NCBI GenBank assembly: GCA_951812805.1
Contig: CATOSZ010000001.1
Location: 1,302,001-1,366,000 of the forward strand
DNA length: 64,000 nucleotides
Reading direction: 5' to 3'
Source: an uncultured Alphaproteobacteria bacterium
GTDB lineage: Bacteria; Pseudomonadota; Alphaproteobacteria; GCA-2731375
Within the stretch, counting starts at the first letter, position 1, and every line of letters begins with the position of its first letter. Shown one piece after another: positions 9,341-21,338 of the stretch. The notes beneath the pieces are model-generated. The model was not told where the DNA came from. It made no database searches and worked only from the letters and a program-made list of their open reading frames with translations. The translations under genes and the position numbers were made by a program.

Positions 9341-10884
9341 CAGCCTGTCGGACTCGGGCATGCAAGGATTGGTAAGATTGGCTTGGCGGGCGTCGATGTC
9401 ATGGATTTACCCCCATGAAGTTGCGAACGCGGGTTGGCCCGCCCGTTCAGGCGTGGCTGAGGACGAACATCCGCTTGATGTTCCAGGAGAGCGTGGCCAA
9501 GGTCCATTCCCCCTTCGCCTTGTCGAGGCCGCGCAGGCTGAACTGACGCAAGCCCATCACCGATTTGATGATGCCGAACACCGGCTCCGGCGTCTGCTTG
9601 CGAAGCGCGTAGAGCGCCCGGCCCTCGGGTGTGGCCAGGCGATGGCACATCGCCTCGAGCGGCGTCGGATCCTCGGGCGCTGGCGGCGCCTCGGCGAAGC
9701 GGTCCCGCCAGGAAAGATGGTGGTGCTCCCGGCCGAGCGCGATCAGCGGCGCGATCTCCGCTTCCCCGCAGGCCTCGACGTTGGCCTGGCTGAAGTAGCC
9801 GCTGTCCGCCAACAGGGTCTCGACCTCGCCAAGCCCGTCCGGCAGGCCGGCGAGTGCTTCGAGCGTCGGTTCGATCTGCTGCTTGTCGTTCGCCGCCTGC
9901 ACCACGTCGGCGCTGACCACCAGCAGGCTGCCGGCGGCCACCGCAGCCTGGGCGTTGTAGCACTGCTCGAAGCCGCCGCCGGCCACCGGCATGATGCGCG
10001 AGTCCGGGTCCGTCAGGTTGACCTGGTCCTTCGCCCGTGGCCCCGGCTCCGGCGGCTTCGGTGGCCGCCCGCCCGGCTTGCGGCCGGTCCGCGTTTCCTT
10101 CGCCTCGCGGGCTGCCAGCTTCTCTTCGTACTCCGCCTGCTCCCGCGCATGACGCTCGGCCGCCCGCGCCTCGATCTCCGCCTTCGCCGCGGCGATCGCC
10201 GCCAGCCGGTCCTCGCGCCGTGCCAGCTCCTCCGGCACGCTCATGCCGTCGGGAACCTCGGACCGGTCCGCCGCTTCCGCCAACGCCATCAACTCCGCCA
10301 CCTCGGCCCGCAGCCGGGCTTCGATCTCGCCCGCACGCTGCCACGACAGGGCGCTGTGCCGGCTCGCGTCGGCATGGATCTTCGTCCCGTCCAGCGCCAC
10401 CGTGCCCAGTTGCAGCATGCCGGCCTGCCGCGCCAGCAGCAGAACCTGCACGAACAGCCCCTCGATCAGCGGCAGGAAGCGACGGCGGAACGTGGCGATC
10501 GTGTCGTGGTCGGGGTGGTCGTTTGCCGCGATGAAGCGGAAGGCCACCGAATCATAGCTCGCCCGCTCCAGCTTCCGGCTGGAATGCACCCCCGTCGCGT
10601 AGCCGTAGATCAGCAGGCCCAGCAGGACGCTCGGGTGATGCGCCGCCGAGCCCGAACCACGATAGGCCTTCACGAACGCAGAGAGATCCAGCTGCTCCAG
10701 CACATCGACCACGAAGCGCGCCAGATGACGATCAGGCAGCCATTCGTCCACCGAAGGCGGCAGAAGATAGCTGGTCTCCCGGTCAACCTGTCGAAAGTTG
10801 CTCATCACAAAATCACCGCGCAGGAGAGAATCAGACCGTGACAGTGAATCTCATCTCGAAACTCGGCTCAAGTCCGACAGGCTG
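9341..10884 (-). mobile_element. IS1182-like element, copy 1
   Basis: A 1,544-bp element with inverted ends CAGCCTGTCGGACT, flanked by the palindromic tetramer ctag (9337-9340, 10885-10888). One transposase gene fills it. It has the same length and sequence as the copy inside IS21-A at 32893-34436. It does not appear to break a gene: the 251 bp on its far side (10885-11135) show no credible complete gene. Confidence 0.9.
9447..10808 (-). CDS. IS1182-like DDE transposase (copy 1)
   Basis: A 453-residue DDE transposase. The N-terminus has the 'DRHLARFVVDV' helix block usual in IS5/IS1182-type enzymes. The catalytic series is Asp in 'VALDGTKIHADAS', Asp in 'LLADSGYFS' and Glu in 'TPEPVFGIIK'. 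A charged Glu/Arg/Ala-rich stretch (about residues 150-245) forms an insertion before the second Asp. Full length and intact. Confidence 0.93.
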   Translation of the reverse strand: MMSNFRQVDRETSYLLPPSVDEWLPDRHLARFVVDVLEQLDLSAFVKAYRGSGSAAHHPSVLLGLLIYGYATGVHSSRKLERASYDSVAFRFIAANDHPDHDTIATFRRRFLPLIEGLFVQVLLLARQAGMLQLGTVALDGTKIHADASRHSALSWQRAGEIEARLRAEVAELMALAEAADRSEVPDGMSVPEELARREDRLAAIAAAKAEIEARAAERHAREQAEYEEKLAAREAKETRTGRKPGGRPPKPPEPGPRAKDQVNLTDPDSRIMPVAGGGFEQCYNAQAAVAAGSLLVVSADVVQAANDKQQIEPTLEALAGLPDGLGEVETLLADSGYFSQANVEACGEAEIAPLIALGREHHHLSWRDRFAEAPPAPEDPTPLEAMCHRLATPEGRALYALRKQTPEPVFGIIKSVMGLRQFSLRGLDKAKGEWTLATLSWNIKRMFVLSHA

Positions 10885-11135
10885 CTAGGATCTTAGCGGG
10901 GAGAGGCACTCGCTCAAGATGCCATGATCCCACAATTGGGTCGGAGCAATTCGTTCACGCTTGACTTGGCCTCTTGGCTACACCCGGCCGTGGGCATCAT
11001 GCCCGCTCAACGGTGTGTTTTCCCTCAGGCGTTACCAGCCAAGACCAGGATCGCGCGCGTGGCTTCGAGATCTCCAGAAACCTGTTGGAGGCACGGTCCA
11101 CCAACCACCCCTTGCCCCGGCCCGGGAGGCCCTGT

Positions 11136-11744
11136 TCAGGCCCGCGCGCTCGGCCGGGCCGTCACGCCCTTCCACCAGCGGGTGAGGTTCGCCGCCTCGT
11201 CGGGGATCGGCGTGCCGGTGTTGCGGCCGAGCAGGAGGGCGCATTGCGCCGTGATGTCGGCGACCGTGTAGGTGTCCGTTGCGATGAATTCGCGGTCCGC
11301 CAGATGACGATCGAGCCAGAGCATGCGCTCGCTCGCCTGCGCGCGGGCGACGTCGGCAAAGTCGGGAACCTGGGTGATCCGCCCTTCCCAGAACGGGTTG
11401 CCGTGGCGGAAGACCGCGGTGATCGGCGCCATGATCTCGTATTCCATGCGTCGATTCCACATCTCGACCTGGGCCTGTTCCAGAGGTGTCGCGCCGAACA
11501 GCGCCGGTTCTGGATGCAGATGCTCAAGATAGCGGCTGATGGCGATCGACTCGCTCAAAATCGTGCCGTCGTCCAGTTCCAGCACCGGCAGCGTGCCCAT
11601 CGGGTTCATCGCCAGGAATTCGGGTGTCCGGTTCTCGCCCTTCATCATGTCGATATCGACGGTCTCGAGCTCAACGCCCTTCTCGGCGAGGAAAATACGA
11701 ACACGCCGGGGATTCATGCCCGGCGGCAGGTTGTAGAGCTTCAT
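11136..11744 (-). CDS. Glutathione S-transferase family protein
   Basis: A 202-residue cytosolic GST. The N-terminal thioredoxin-like domain (about 1-80) has '[21 protein letters not shown]', covering the cis-Pro and the Glu-Ser pair that binds glutathione. An all-helical C-terminal domain follows, with 'YTVADITAQ' as the N-capping box. It conjugates or isomerises electrophiles with glutathione; the substrate is unknown. It lies 20 bp downstream of ssb on the same strand and may be read from the ssb promoter. A second, damaged GST gene is present at 61557-62225. Confidence 0.9.
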   Translation of the reverse strand: MKLYNLPPGMNPRRVRIFLAEKGVELETVDIDMMKGENRTPEFLAMNPMGTLPVLELDDGTILSESIAISRYLEHLHPEPALFGATPLEQAQVEMWNRRMEYEIMAPITAVFRHGNPFWEGRITQVPDFADVARAQASERMLWLDRHLADREFIATDTYTVADITAQCALLLGRNTGTPIPDEAANLTRWWKGVTARPSARA

Positions 11745-11764
11745 CGAAAGACCTCCTCGGCCGA

Positions 11765-12307
11765 CTAGAACGGGATCTCGTCGTCGAGGTCGCCGCCGCC
11801 ACCCCCACCGCCGCCACCGAAGCCGCCGCCCTGGCCGCCACCGCCGCCTTGGCCGCCGCCGAAGCCGCCACCTCCGCCTCCGCCCTGGCCGCCACCGCCA
11901 TAGTCGTCCTGGCCGCCGCCGCCGAAGCCGCCGCCGTCACCACCGCCCCCGCCGCCGCGGGTATCGAGCATGGTCAGCTCGCCCCGGTAGCGCTGCAGCG
12001 CGATTTCGGTCGTATAGCGCTCCTGCCCGGATTGGTCGGTCCATTTGCGGGTCTGCAACTGGCCTTCGAGATAGACCTTCGATCCCTTGCGCAGAAACTG
12101 CTGGGCGATGCGGCCGAGGTTCTCGTTGAAGATGACGACGCGGTGCCATTCCGTCTTTTCGCGCCGCTCCCCCGTCTGGCGATCCTTCCAGCTTTCGGAC
12201 GTCGCCAGGTTCAAATTGACGATCGGATCGCCGTTCTGGGTGTGGCGCACCTCGGGATCACGCCCCAGATTGCCTACCAAAATCACCTTGTTGACGCTGC
12301 CGGCCAT
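11765..12307 (-). CDS. ssb: Single-stranded DNA-binding protein
   Basis: A 180-residue SSB that coats single-stranded DNA in replication, recombination and repair. The start is the ATG of '[19 protein letters not shown]' at 12307; the longer frame upstream is spurious. An OB-fold occupies about residues 5-112. A very Gly-rich, Asp/Gln-poor flexible linker (about 120-172) follows. The protein ends in the acidic tip DLDDEIPF, which recruits partner proteins. It is divergent from uvrA, a classic proteobacterial arrangement, with a shared control region of about 230 bp. Confidence 0.97.
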   Translation of the reverse strand: MAGSVNKVILVGNLGRDPEVRHTQNGDPIVNLNLATSESWKDRQTGERREKTEWHRVVIFNENLGRIAQQFLRKGSKVYLEGQLQTRKWTDQSGQERYTTEIALQRYRGELTMLDTRGGGGGGDGGGFGGGGQDDYGGGGQGGGGGGGFGGGQGGGGGQGGGFGGGGGGGGGDLDDEIPF

Positions 12308-12535
12308 GCTTTCCCCCAGATCTTCTGGTTTCTTTTCTGGTTTCGTCGAGGCCGCCAACCCGGCCGATTCGCTGCCGCGCATAATAGGCGGTTCACGACC
12401 CTTCCCGCCAGCGCCATTGACCTGCTATGCAAGGGGAAGCACGCGTGCCGGGGTGGGGCGGCGGGCGTTACGACTTATGGGCATTTCAGACCGGGTCGCC
12501 GGCACCGGCGGCGACCCCGGCACGGCTGGATCGGC

Positions 12536-15514
<2,979 letters not shown>

Positions 15515-15530
15515 CGGGAGGGCGCGGACG

Positions 15531-16052
15531 TTGAGCGCGGGCCAGCAGCTGCAGTTCTCCGTCACCTTCCAGCCGGTGGAGGATCGGCTGTTGATGCGCG
15601 GCAGCTTTCCCGACGGCACCGAGATCCGGATCCTGCTGACCCGGCGCCTCGTACGCGGCATGCTGGCGCTGGTCGACCAGGTGGCGACCCGCCTGGTGCC
15701 GGGCGACATCCCCGACCCCTCGACCCAGGCCAAGGTGGCGGAGTTCACCCGCGAGGCCGCGGTGCAACAGGCCGACTTTTCCCGGGCCTACCAGACCGGC
15801 ACCGTGCACCCCGCGATGGCCGAGGGTGCGCGCCTCGTCACCTCGCTCTCGCTGACGCCCCAGGCGGGCGAGCGGATCCATGTTTCCTTCACCCTCGACA
15901 AGGGCGAGAAGCTCGCCTTCACGCTGGGCACCGACCATCTCTGGGGCCTGATCGACCTGATTTCGCGGCAGGCGACGCAGGCGGAATGGAACCTCGTCTC
16001 GGCACCGGGCCAGGCGACGCTCGCCGAGGCGCCGAAGGGCACGGTGAACTGA
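15531..16052 (+). CDS. Hypothetical protein, 173 aa
   Basis: The TTG start at 15531 follows 'gacgggaggg' and lies 17 bp after uvrA, so co-transcription is likely. The frame is open further upstream only as a shadow of the uvrA tail. The protein is soluble, without a signal peptide or membrane segments. It has a beta-rich N-terminus ('LQFSVTFQPVEDRLLMRGS'), a central helical part and a second beta block ('IHVSFTLDKGEKLAFTLGTD'). I do not recognise a domain. Its stop is 2 bp before the next gene, so it probably forms a unit with the LOG-family gene. Confidence 0.8.
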   Translation: MSAGQQLQFSVTFQPVEDRLLMRGSFPDGTEIRILLTRRLVRGMLALVDQVATRLVPGDIPDPSTQAKVAEFTREAAVQQADFSRAYQTGTVHPAMAEGARLVTSLSLTPQAGERIHVSFTLDKGEKLAFTLGTDHLWGLIDLISRQATQAEWNLVSAPGQATLAEAPKGTVN

Positions 16053-16054
16053 CC

Positions 16055-16807
16055 ATGGCCAAACCGCCCCGCCCGCCCGCCTACCGCCGCCCAGAATTCA
16101 TGGAGGGGCGCGAGGCCCGTGGCCTGCGCATCATGGCCGAGTATCTCGAACCCCTGCATCGCTTCCAGGCGGAAGGGGTCGAGGACACGATCGTCTTCAT
16201 GGGCTCCGCCCGCACGCCCGACCCGGAAACCGGGGCCGAGGGTGTGATGGCCGGCTATTACGCCGCCGCGCGGCTCTTGGCGGAGCGACTCACCGCCTGG
16301 TCCCTGGCGCTCGGCGACGAACGGCGCTTCGTCGTCTGCACCGGCGGGGGCCCGGGCATCATGGAAGCGGCCAACCGGGGCGCCGCGGACGCGGGCGGGC
16401 GTTCCATCGGGCTTGAGATCTCGATTCCGGTCGAGGATTTCGAGAACCCGCACCTGACGCCCGAACTGGCCTTCCGCTTCCATTATTTCTTTATGCGGAA
16501 GTTCTGGTTCAGCTACCTGGCCAAGGCGGTAATCGTCTTTCCCGGCGGATTCGGCACGCTGGACGAGCTGTTCGAGCTGCTGACCCTGATCCAGACCGGC
16601 AAGATCCGCAAACGCCTGCCGATCGTCCTGTTCGGCACCGACTATTGGGACGAGGTGGTGAATTTCGAGGCGCTGGTCCGGCACGGCACCATTTCACCGG
16701 GCGACCCGGACCTGGTGTTCCGGACCAATTCCGTCGACGCCGCGTTCGATCACATCACCGCCGAACTCGGCGCCCACGCCCTGCCCCATCCGGGCGCCAC
16801 GCTGTAA
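16055..16807 (+). CDS. LOG-family (TIGR00730) nucleoside-monophosphate phosphoribohydrolase
   Basis: A 250-residue Rossmann-fold protein of the 'lysine decarboxylase-like' LOG family, which releases bases such as cytokinins from nucleoside 5'-monophosphates. The nucleotide-binding 'CTGGGPGIMEAAN' (about 95-107) and the catalytic 'PGGFGTLDELFE' (about 162-173) are both present. An N-terminal extension of about 40 residues precedes the core, as in the larger bacterial branch. The start at 16055 is chosen over an in-frame ATG 69 bp upstream because the latter overlaps the previous gene. Confidence 0.9.
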   Translation: MAKPPRPPAYRRPEFMEGREARGLRIMAEYLEPLHRFQAEGVEDTIVFMGSARTPDPETGAEGVMAGYYAAARLLAERLTAWSLALGDERRFVVCTGGGPGIMEAANRGAADAGGRSIGLEISIPVEDFENPHLTPELAFRFHYFFMRKFWFSYLAKAVIVFPGGFGTLDELFELLTLIQTGKIRKRLPIVLFGTDYWDEVVNFEALVRHGTISPGDPDLVFRTNSVDAAFDHITAELGAHALPHPGATL

Positions 16808-16810
16808 CGC

Positions 16811-16906
16811 TCAGCCGATCAGGTGCAGCCCATAGCAGGCGATGCCCCACAGCATCATACCGCTGGTCACATGCATGAACGTCCGATTCCAGTTCGCCCG
16901 CGTCAT
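16811..16906 (-). CDS. Small single-span membrane protein, 31 aa
   Basis: The ATG at 16906 is preceded by 'gaggggatgggg'. The product has a polar N-terminus (MTRANWNRT) and a hydrophobic stretch rich in Met, Gly, Trp and Leu ending at TGA 16811-16813. It lies in the gap between the LOG gene and the membrane protein, in the opposite direction. It is too short to be found by ordinary gene callers. I see a second protein of similar size and layout at 60563-60670. Whether it is translated cannot be told from sequence alone. Confidence 0.45.
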   Translation of the reverse strand: MTRANWNRTFMHVTSGMMLWGIACYGLHLIG

Positions 16907-17056
16907 CGCCCCATCCCCTCGTCTCGTCGTCCCCTGGCCCGTATCGTGTGCCTTTCCATAAAATTTTTGTAGAATTGTCGGCATTCCAAGTGATGAATGT
17001 CACTCGGTCGGGAGAATTCGTAGGATACCTCGACCGGATTTGTGCAAAAATAGCGA

Positions 17057-17881
17057 ATGCTACGATTTACAACGCTATTGTTTTCTGGCCCCACCGTCGT
17101 CTATCGCAGATCTTCCGCCTATCTTCTGGCGGCTATCATCCCGTTCTCCGTTCTCACCTCTCTCCGCCTGATCGACATCTATGTCCTCGCCCTGCACCAG
17201 AAGGCAATTCACCATCTGACGCCCATCATTGCCCCCTACGACCCACTGCCGATCCTCGATATCATCTGGGATCTCTTCTACTTCATTCCGGCCGCCGCAT
17301 ATGGCGCCAGCGTTGTACGCATCACCCTCTCCGGCCCCGACAACGGACTTCGCCAGCGGCTTGCGACGATACGTCAAGCAGACCTGCAATTCGTTCTGAC
17401 CGCTTTCGTCGGCGTCATGGCGCTGGCGCCTCTGCTCTTCGCGGCCCGCTGGGCTGGCTGGATCTGGCTCGAACTCGCCGTCCCGCCCATACATGACTAT
17501 CTCCCAAATCGGTACGACTATTACCTTGGCGTCCATCTCGTACTTGTCATTTTCACCTCGGCAACCGTGTGGTGGGCCGGTATCAGCTTCATATCCTTCC
17601 GCCTCGTGACTCTCGCTGCCAGCACGCACCACCCCCTTCCTCCTGTATTTGCACCTTTGGCGCCCGCGGTCCGACTTTTCGGTGCAGCGATCATCCTTTG
17701 GTTCGTCACCGAAACCGTCTCTTACGGCCTTCGATCAGCGTTGCCCAGCTTCGGATACAATTACACTTACTATATTGCATTGAATATATTTGTATTGCTT
17801 CAGGTCGCCCTAATCATGGCCACCGCGGCAATTGCCTGGGACGTAGATCGGCGCTCACTCCGCTTGGATACTGCTCCCTAG
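17057..17881 (+). CDS. Polytopic membrane protein of unknown function
   Basis: The 274-residue product has about six hydrophobic segments: near residues 22-45, 68-90, 110-135, 160-185, 208-228 and 240-262. I recognise no motif or family. Codon choice stands out from its neighbours, with many A/T-ending codons such as att, tat, ata and ttt and a locally lower GC, both in the gene and in its 150-bp upstream region. This hints at recent acquisition. It ends 12 bp before the convergent acyl-CoA dehydrogenase gene. Confidence 0.7.
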   Translation: MLRFTTLLFSGPTVVYRRSSAYLLAAIIPFSVLTSLRLIDIYVLALHQKAIHHLTPIIAPYDPLPILDIIWDLFYFIPAAAYGASVVRITLSGPDNGLRQRLATIRQADLQFVLTAFVGVMALAPLLFAARWAGWIWLELAVPPIHDYLPNRYDYYLGVHLVLVIFTSATVWWAGISFISFRLVTLAASTHHPLPPVFAPLAPAVRLFGAAIILWFVTETVSYGLRSALPSFGYNYTYYIALNIFVLLQVALIMATAAIAWDVDRRSLRLDTAP

Positions 17882-17893
17882 ATCGGCATCTTC

Positions 17894-19159
17894 TCAACGA
17901 TCCTGGATCACCGTGTTCTTCGGCACGTCGCGGAACGGGCGGTCGACGTCGGTGCGGGGCTCCTTCGGCAGGCCGAGAACGCGTTCCGAGATGATGTTCT
18001 TCTGGATCTCGTCGGTGCCGCCGGCGATCGATTGCGCCGGCGTCGAAATCAGGATCTCGGCGATGGTGCCCTCGTGGGCGCCGTCGGGGCCGCTCAGCAT
18101 CGCGTCGGCGCCGGAGAGACGGGTGTGCACCCGGGCGGCGGCGCGGGCGACGAGGCTGGAACAGAGCTTGCCGATCGAACCTTCGGGCCCCGGCGGCTGC
18201 CCCGCCTCCGCGGCGGCGCGGGCGCGGCCGGCGGTCCATTCCGCGCTTTTGGCCAGGATCATCAGCCGGGCGATCTCGTCGCGGGTGACCGCGTCGTCGA
18301 TAGCGCCGCTCTCGCGTGCCCGGGCCATGACCAGATCGACGCGGCCGCCGCGCTGGGGATACCAGGTGTAGGGCGCCAGCGCGGTGGCGATTTCCTCCGC
18401 TTCCTCGCGGAAGATCCGCTCCGGGCGCGGCGACGGCTTGACGCTGCGGCGCGAGGAATCGGCGTTGCGACGTTCATACATCAAAGTGGTGGTGGCGATA
18501 CGCCAACCGGCCCCCTCCTCCTCCAGCAGGTCCTCGGCGGGGATTTCAGCGTCGGTGAAGAACACCTGGTTGAAGGAGGCATGGCCGTTCATCTGCCTGA
18601 GCGGGCGGACCTCGACGCCCGGCTGGCGCATGTTCAACAGGAAATAGGAAAGTCCCTGGTGCTTCGGCACGTCGAAATCGGTGCGCGCCAGCAGGATGCC
18701 GTAGTCGGCGAGATGCGCCGAGGTGGTCCAGACCTTCTGGCCATTGACGATCCATTTGCCGTCGCGCTTCTCCGCCCGGGTCGTGGCGCCGGCGAGGTCG
18801 GACCCGCTGCCGGGCTCGCTGAACAGCTGGCACCAGGTATCCTCCCCGGTCAGCAGGCGGCGGAGATAGGCCTGCTTGTGATGCGCCGCGCCATGGCTGA
18901 GGATGGTGAGGGCGGCGAGGCTGCTCGCCCCCTTGCGAGTGACGCCGACGGCGCCGGCCTGCGCGATCTCCGCCTCGACCGGGGCGATCATCGTCGCGGG
19001 CAGCCCCTGCCCGCACCAGGCGGCGGGAAAATGCGGCGCCCCCCAGCCACTGTCGGCCAGCATGCCGCGCCATTCATAGAGGCCGAGCGTCGGATCCCAG
19101 TTGGCGGCCAGCCACGCGCGCGCCTCGGCCCGGACGTCCGCCTCGTTTCTCTCGTCCAT
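17894..19159 (-). CDS. Acyl-CoA dehydrogenase family protein
   Basis: A 421-residue FAD-dependent enzyme that would form 2-enoyl-CoA and pass electrons to ETF. The middle domain has 'QLFSEPGSGSDLAG' (about 112-125) and 'GQKVWTTSA' (about 140), both flavin/substrate loops. The C-terminal helical domain ends with 'SIAGGTDEIQKNIISERVLG'. In short- and medium-chain enzymes the catalytic Glu stands just before the Gly-Gly-Thr of this segment; here it is Ala, so the base must be elsewhere (as in isovaleryl-type enzymes) or the substrate differs. Divergent from the Rieske oxygenase gene with a 93-bp gap. Confidence 0.92.
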   Translation of the reverse strand: MDERNEADVRAEARAWLAANWDPTLGLYEWRGMLADSGWGAPHFPAAWCGQGLPATMIAPVEAEIAQAGAVGVTRKGASSLAALTILSHGAAHHKQAYLRRLLTGEDTWCQLFSEPGSGSDLAGATTRAEKRDGKWIVNGQKVWTTSAHLADYGILLARTDFDVPKHQGLSYFLLNMRQPGVEVRPLRQMNGHASFNQVFFTDAEIPAEDLLEEEGAGWRIATTTLMYERRNADSSRRSVKPSPRPERIFREEAEEIATALAPYTWYPQRGGRVDLVMARARESGAIDDAVTRDEIARLMILAKSAEWTAGRARAAAEAGQPPGPEGSIGKLCSSLVARAAARVHTRLSGADAMLSGPDGAHEGTIAEILISTPAQSIAGGTDEIQKNIISERVLGLPKEPRTDVDRPFRDVPKNTVIQDR

Positions 19160-19252
19160 GACGCTTCCCTCGCGTTTGCTCCCGCCGCTCGGCGAGCGCT
19201 AAGTTTAGCGCGCCGGCGAAACCGGGACCATCATCGGGAGGGCGGAAGGCCT

Positions 19253-20422
19253 ATGCAGCACGCCACGCAAGTCGCCATCGCCCGCCAGCTGCTCGACTGG
19301 CGGCAGCGCAATGCCACCCAGAACGATGGCGCCTTGATGGCGAACCCGGTCGCGGACTATCTCGATCCCGACCAGTTCGCGCGCGAGAAGCAACGCCTGT
19401 TTCGCGAACATCCCATCGTCGTCGGCCTGTCCGCGCACCTCGCCGCCCCGGGGTCCTATCTCACGAACGACGACACCGGCATCCCGATCCTCGTGGTCCG
19501 ACAGGCGGACGGCAGCCTGCGGGCCTTCATCAACGCCTGCCGCCATCGCGGCACCCTGCTGGTGGCCGAGCGTTCCGGCGTCTGTGAGCGTCAGTTCGTC
19601 TGCCCCTATCACAACTGGAGCTACGGTCCCGACGGCACGCTGGAGACGGTGCCGCAGGAGCACGGCTTTCCCGGCCTGGACAAAGCCAGCCGGGGCCTTG
19701 CACCGCTGGCGGTCGCGGAACGCTTCGGCCTGATCTGGGTGCTGCCCACCGCGGGCCGGCCGCTGGACCTCGACGCCTACCTCGGCGAAACCCTGGTCGA
19801 CGAACTCGCGAGCTATGGTTTCGAGGCCTATCACGCCAATCACCGCACCCGAATTCCGGCGGCGATGAACTGGAAACTGCTCTACGACACCTTCCTCGAA
19901 TTCTATCATGCCTATTTCACCCATGCGGAGACCTTGCGCCACCTGATGGCCCCGAACCTGGTGCACTTCGAGGCGCTTGGTCCGCACTACCGCATGGTCG
20001 CAGCCAAGCGCGGGATCGCGTCCCTGGAGGAACAGCCGGAAGCGAACTGGAACCTGCTCGACCAGGCCGTCGTCTCCTACGCCATTTTCCCGAACCTGGC
20101 GATCAACTTTCACGGCGATCACGTTGCTTTTTATAGAGTATTCCCGGACGCGAAAGATCAGGGCCGGAGCCTGTGGGAGTTCGATCAACTAACGCCCGAA
20201 GCGCCGAAGGCCCCCAAGGCCCAGCGCTATTTCGAAAAGAACTTCCACTATGTCGTCGACACCGGGGCGGAGGACGTGGAGATGGGCGAACGGATCCAGA
20301 AGACGCTGGCGTCGGGCGCCAACGAACACGTGCTGTTCGGCGGGTTCGAGCCGATCCTCACCTGGTTCCATTCCCGCGTTGCGCGCGAGGTCGGTAGTGC
20401 GGGGCCGGTGCCGCTCGGCTGA
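19253..20422 (+). CDS. Rieske non-haem iron oxygenase, alpha subunit type
   Basis: A 389-residue ring-hydroxylating or demethylating oxygenase component. The Rieske [2Fe-2S] site is Cys-x-His in 'CRHRG' (about 95) and Cys-x2-His in 'CPYHNW' (about 117). The catalytic domain shows 'NWKLLYDTF' followed by Glu, Tyr and two His in 'EFYHAYFTH' (about 205-222), the usual mononuclear iron facial triad region. The frame is open far upstream (from 18032), but that part overlaps the opposite gene; ATG 19253 with 'gggaggg' upstream is the real start. No reductase or ferredoxin gene is adjacent, so electrons come from elsewhere. Substrate unknown. Confidence 0.92.
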   Translation: MQHATQVAIARQLLDWRQRNATQNDGALMANPVADYLDPDQFAREKQRLFREHPIVVGLSAHLAAPGSYLTNDDTGIPILVVRQADGSLRAFINACRHRGTLLVAERSGVCERQFVCPYHNWSYGPDGTLETVPQEHGFPGLDKASRGLAPLAVAERFGLIWVLPTAGRPLDLDAYLGETLVDELASYGFEAYHANHRTRIPAAMNWKLLYDTFLEFYHAYFTHAETLRHLMAPNLVHFEALGPHYRMVAAKRGIASLEEQPEANWNLLDQAVVSYAIFPNLAINFHGDHVAFYRVFPDAKDQGRSLWEFDQLTPEAPKAPKAQRYFEKNFHYVVDTGAEDVEMGERIQKTLASGANEHVLFGGFEPILTWFHSRVAREVGSAGPVPLG

Positions 20423-20423
20423 G

Positions 20424-21338
20424 CTACAACAGAACCCCGAACCAGATCGGCATCGACAGAATCGCCGCCAGCGTCGTCAGCGCGATAATCGCCGCCATCA
20501 GTTCCGCCTCGCCGCCGAGCTGCCGGGCCAGGATGTAGGCGGCGGGGGACGACGGCAGGCAGGCGTAGACGATCAGGCTCGCCGCCGTCACGCCTTCGAT
20601 GCCGAGCAGATGGATCGCCAGCACCATCAAGGCCGGCGCCGCCGCGAGCTTCAGCACCGTGGCGGTCAGCGCCGGCGCGCCGATCGCGCGCGAGGACGAG
20701 AGATCGATGCCCGCGCCGACCGCCAGCAGGGCGAGCGGCAGGGCCGCGTCGCCCAGGATGTCGAGCACGGGGGCCACCGGCCAGGGCAGGCCGATGCCGG
20801 AGAGGTTCAAGGCGACGCCGCCCAGGACCGAGACGATCAGCGGATTGCTCGCGATGTCGCGCAGCACGGAAAGCGGGCTCGGCCGGCGACCGTCGGCCAG
20901 CAGGGCCAGGGCCGCCACGGAAATCACGTTCGCCGTCGGCACGGCGATTGCCGTGACGACGGAGAACAGCGTCACGCCGACCGCGCCGAAGAGGCCGCCG
21001 GAAACGGCGAAGCCCGCATAGGTGTTCATGCGGATCGCCCCCTGCAGCAACGAGCTGGTGGCGGGGCCCGACAGTTTCATCAACCGCCCGAGGCCGAGAC
21101 AGACGACGATCTGCACGACGAACAGCGCGGCGATCGCCAGCGCCATGGGCCCGACATCCAGTTCCGCCAGATCGGCCCGTGCCAGGGTCCGCACCAGCAG
21201 CGCCGGGAAGACGACGTAGTAGACCAGCCGGTCGAGCACCGGCCAGAACTCCCCGCCGGGAAAACGCCGGCGGCGCAGCAGCCAGCCGATAGCGATGACC
21301 AGGAAGATCGGCACCAGGGTCAGGACGGAAGACGGCAT
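20424..21338 (-). CDS. AEC-family transporter (auxin efflux carrier-like)
   Basis: A 304-residue inner-membrane permease with about ten hydrophobic helices and the family's break between two five-helix halves. The N-terminal 'LVPIFLVIAIGWLLRRR' and the central 'YAGFAVSGGLFG' and 'ASNPLIVSVLGG' blocks are typical. Family members export organic acids or related anions; the substrate cannot be assigned. Its start abuts the ruvX stop, so the two are one transcription unit. It converges on the Rieske oxygenase gene with 1 bp between them. Confidence 0.9.
   Translation of the reverse strand: MPSSVLTLVPIFLVIAIGWLLRRRRFPGGEFWPVLDRLVYYVVFPALLVRTLARADLAELDVGPMALAIAALFVVQIVVCLGLGRLMKLSGPATSSLLQGAIRMNTYAGFAVSGGLFGAVGVTLFSVVTAIAVPTANVISVAALALLADGRRPSPLSVLRDIASNPLIVSVLGGVALNLSGIGLPWPVAPVLDILGDAALPLALLAVGAGIDLSSSRAIGAPALTATVLKLAAAPALMVLAIHLLGIEGVTAASLIVYACLPSSPAAYILARQLGGEAELMAAIIALTTLAAILSMPIWFGVLL

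Noticed and set aside
10889-11135. Minus-strand frame ending '...LVTPEGKHTVERA', reminiscent of a MarR-type wing
   Set aside because: Only about 40 residues, no helix-turn-helix before it and the reading frame merges with the end of the GST gene; similarity is too weak to call a gene remnant.
18032-19252. 407-codon N-terminal extension of the Rieske oxygenase frame
   Set aside because: It lies entirely antisense to the acyl-CoA dehydrogenase gene; ATG 19253 has a ribosome site and gives the normal family length.
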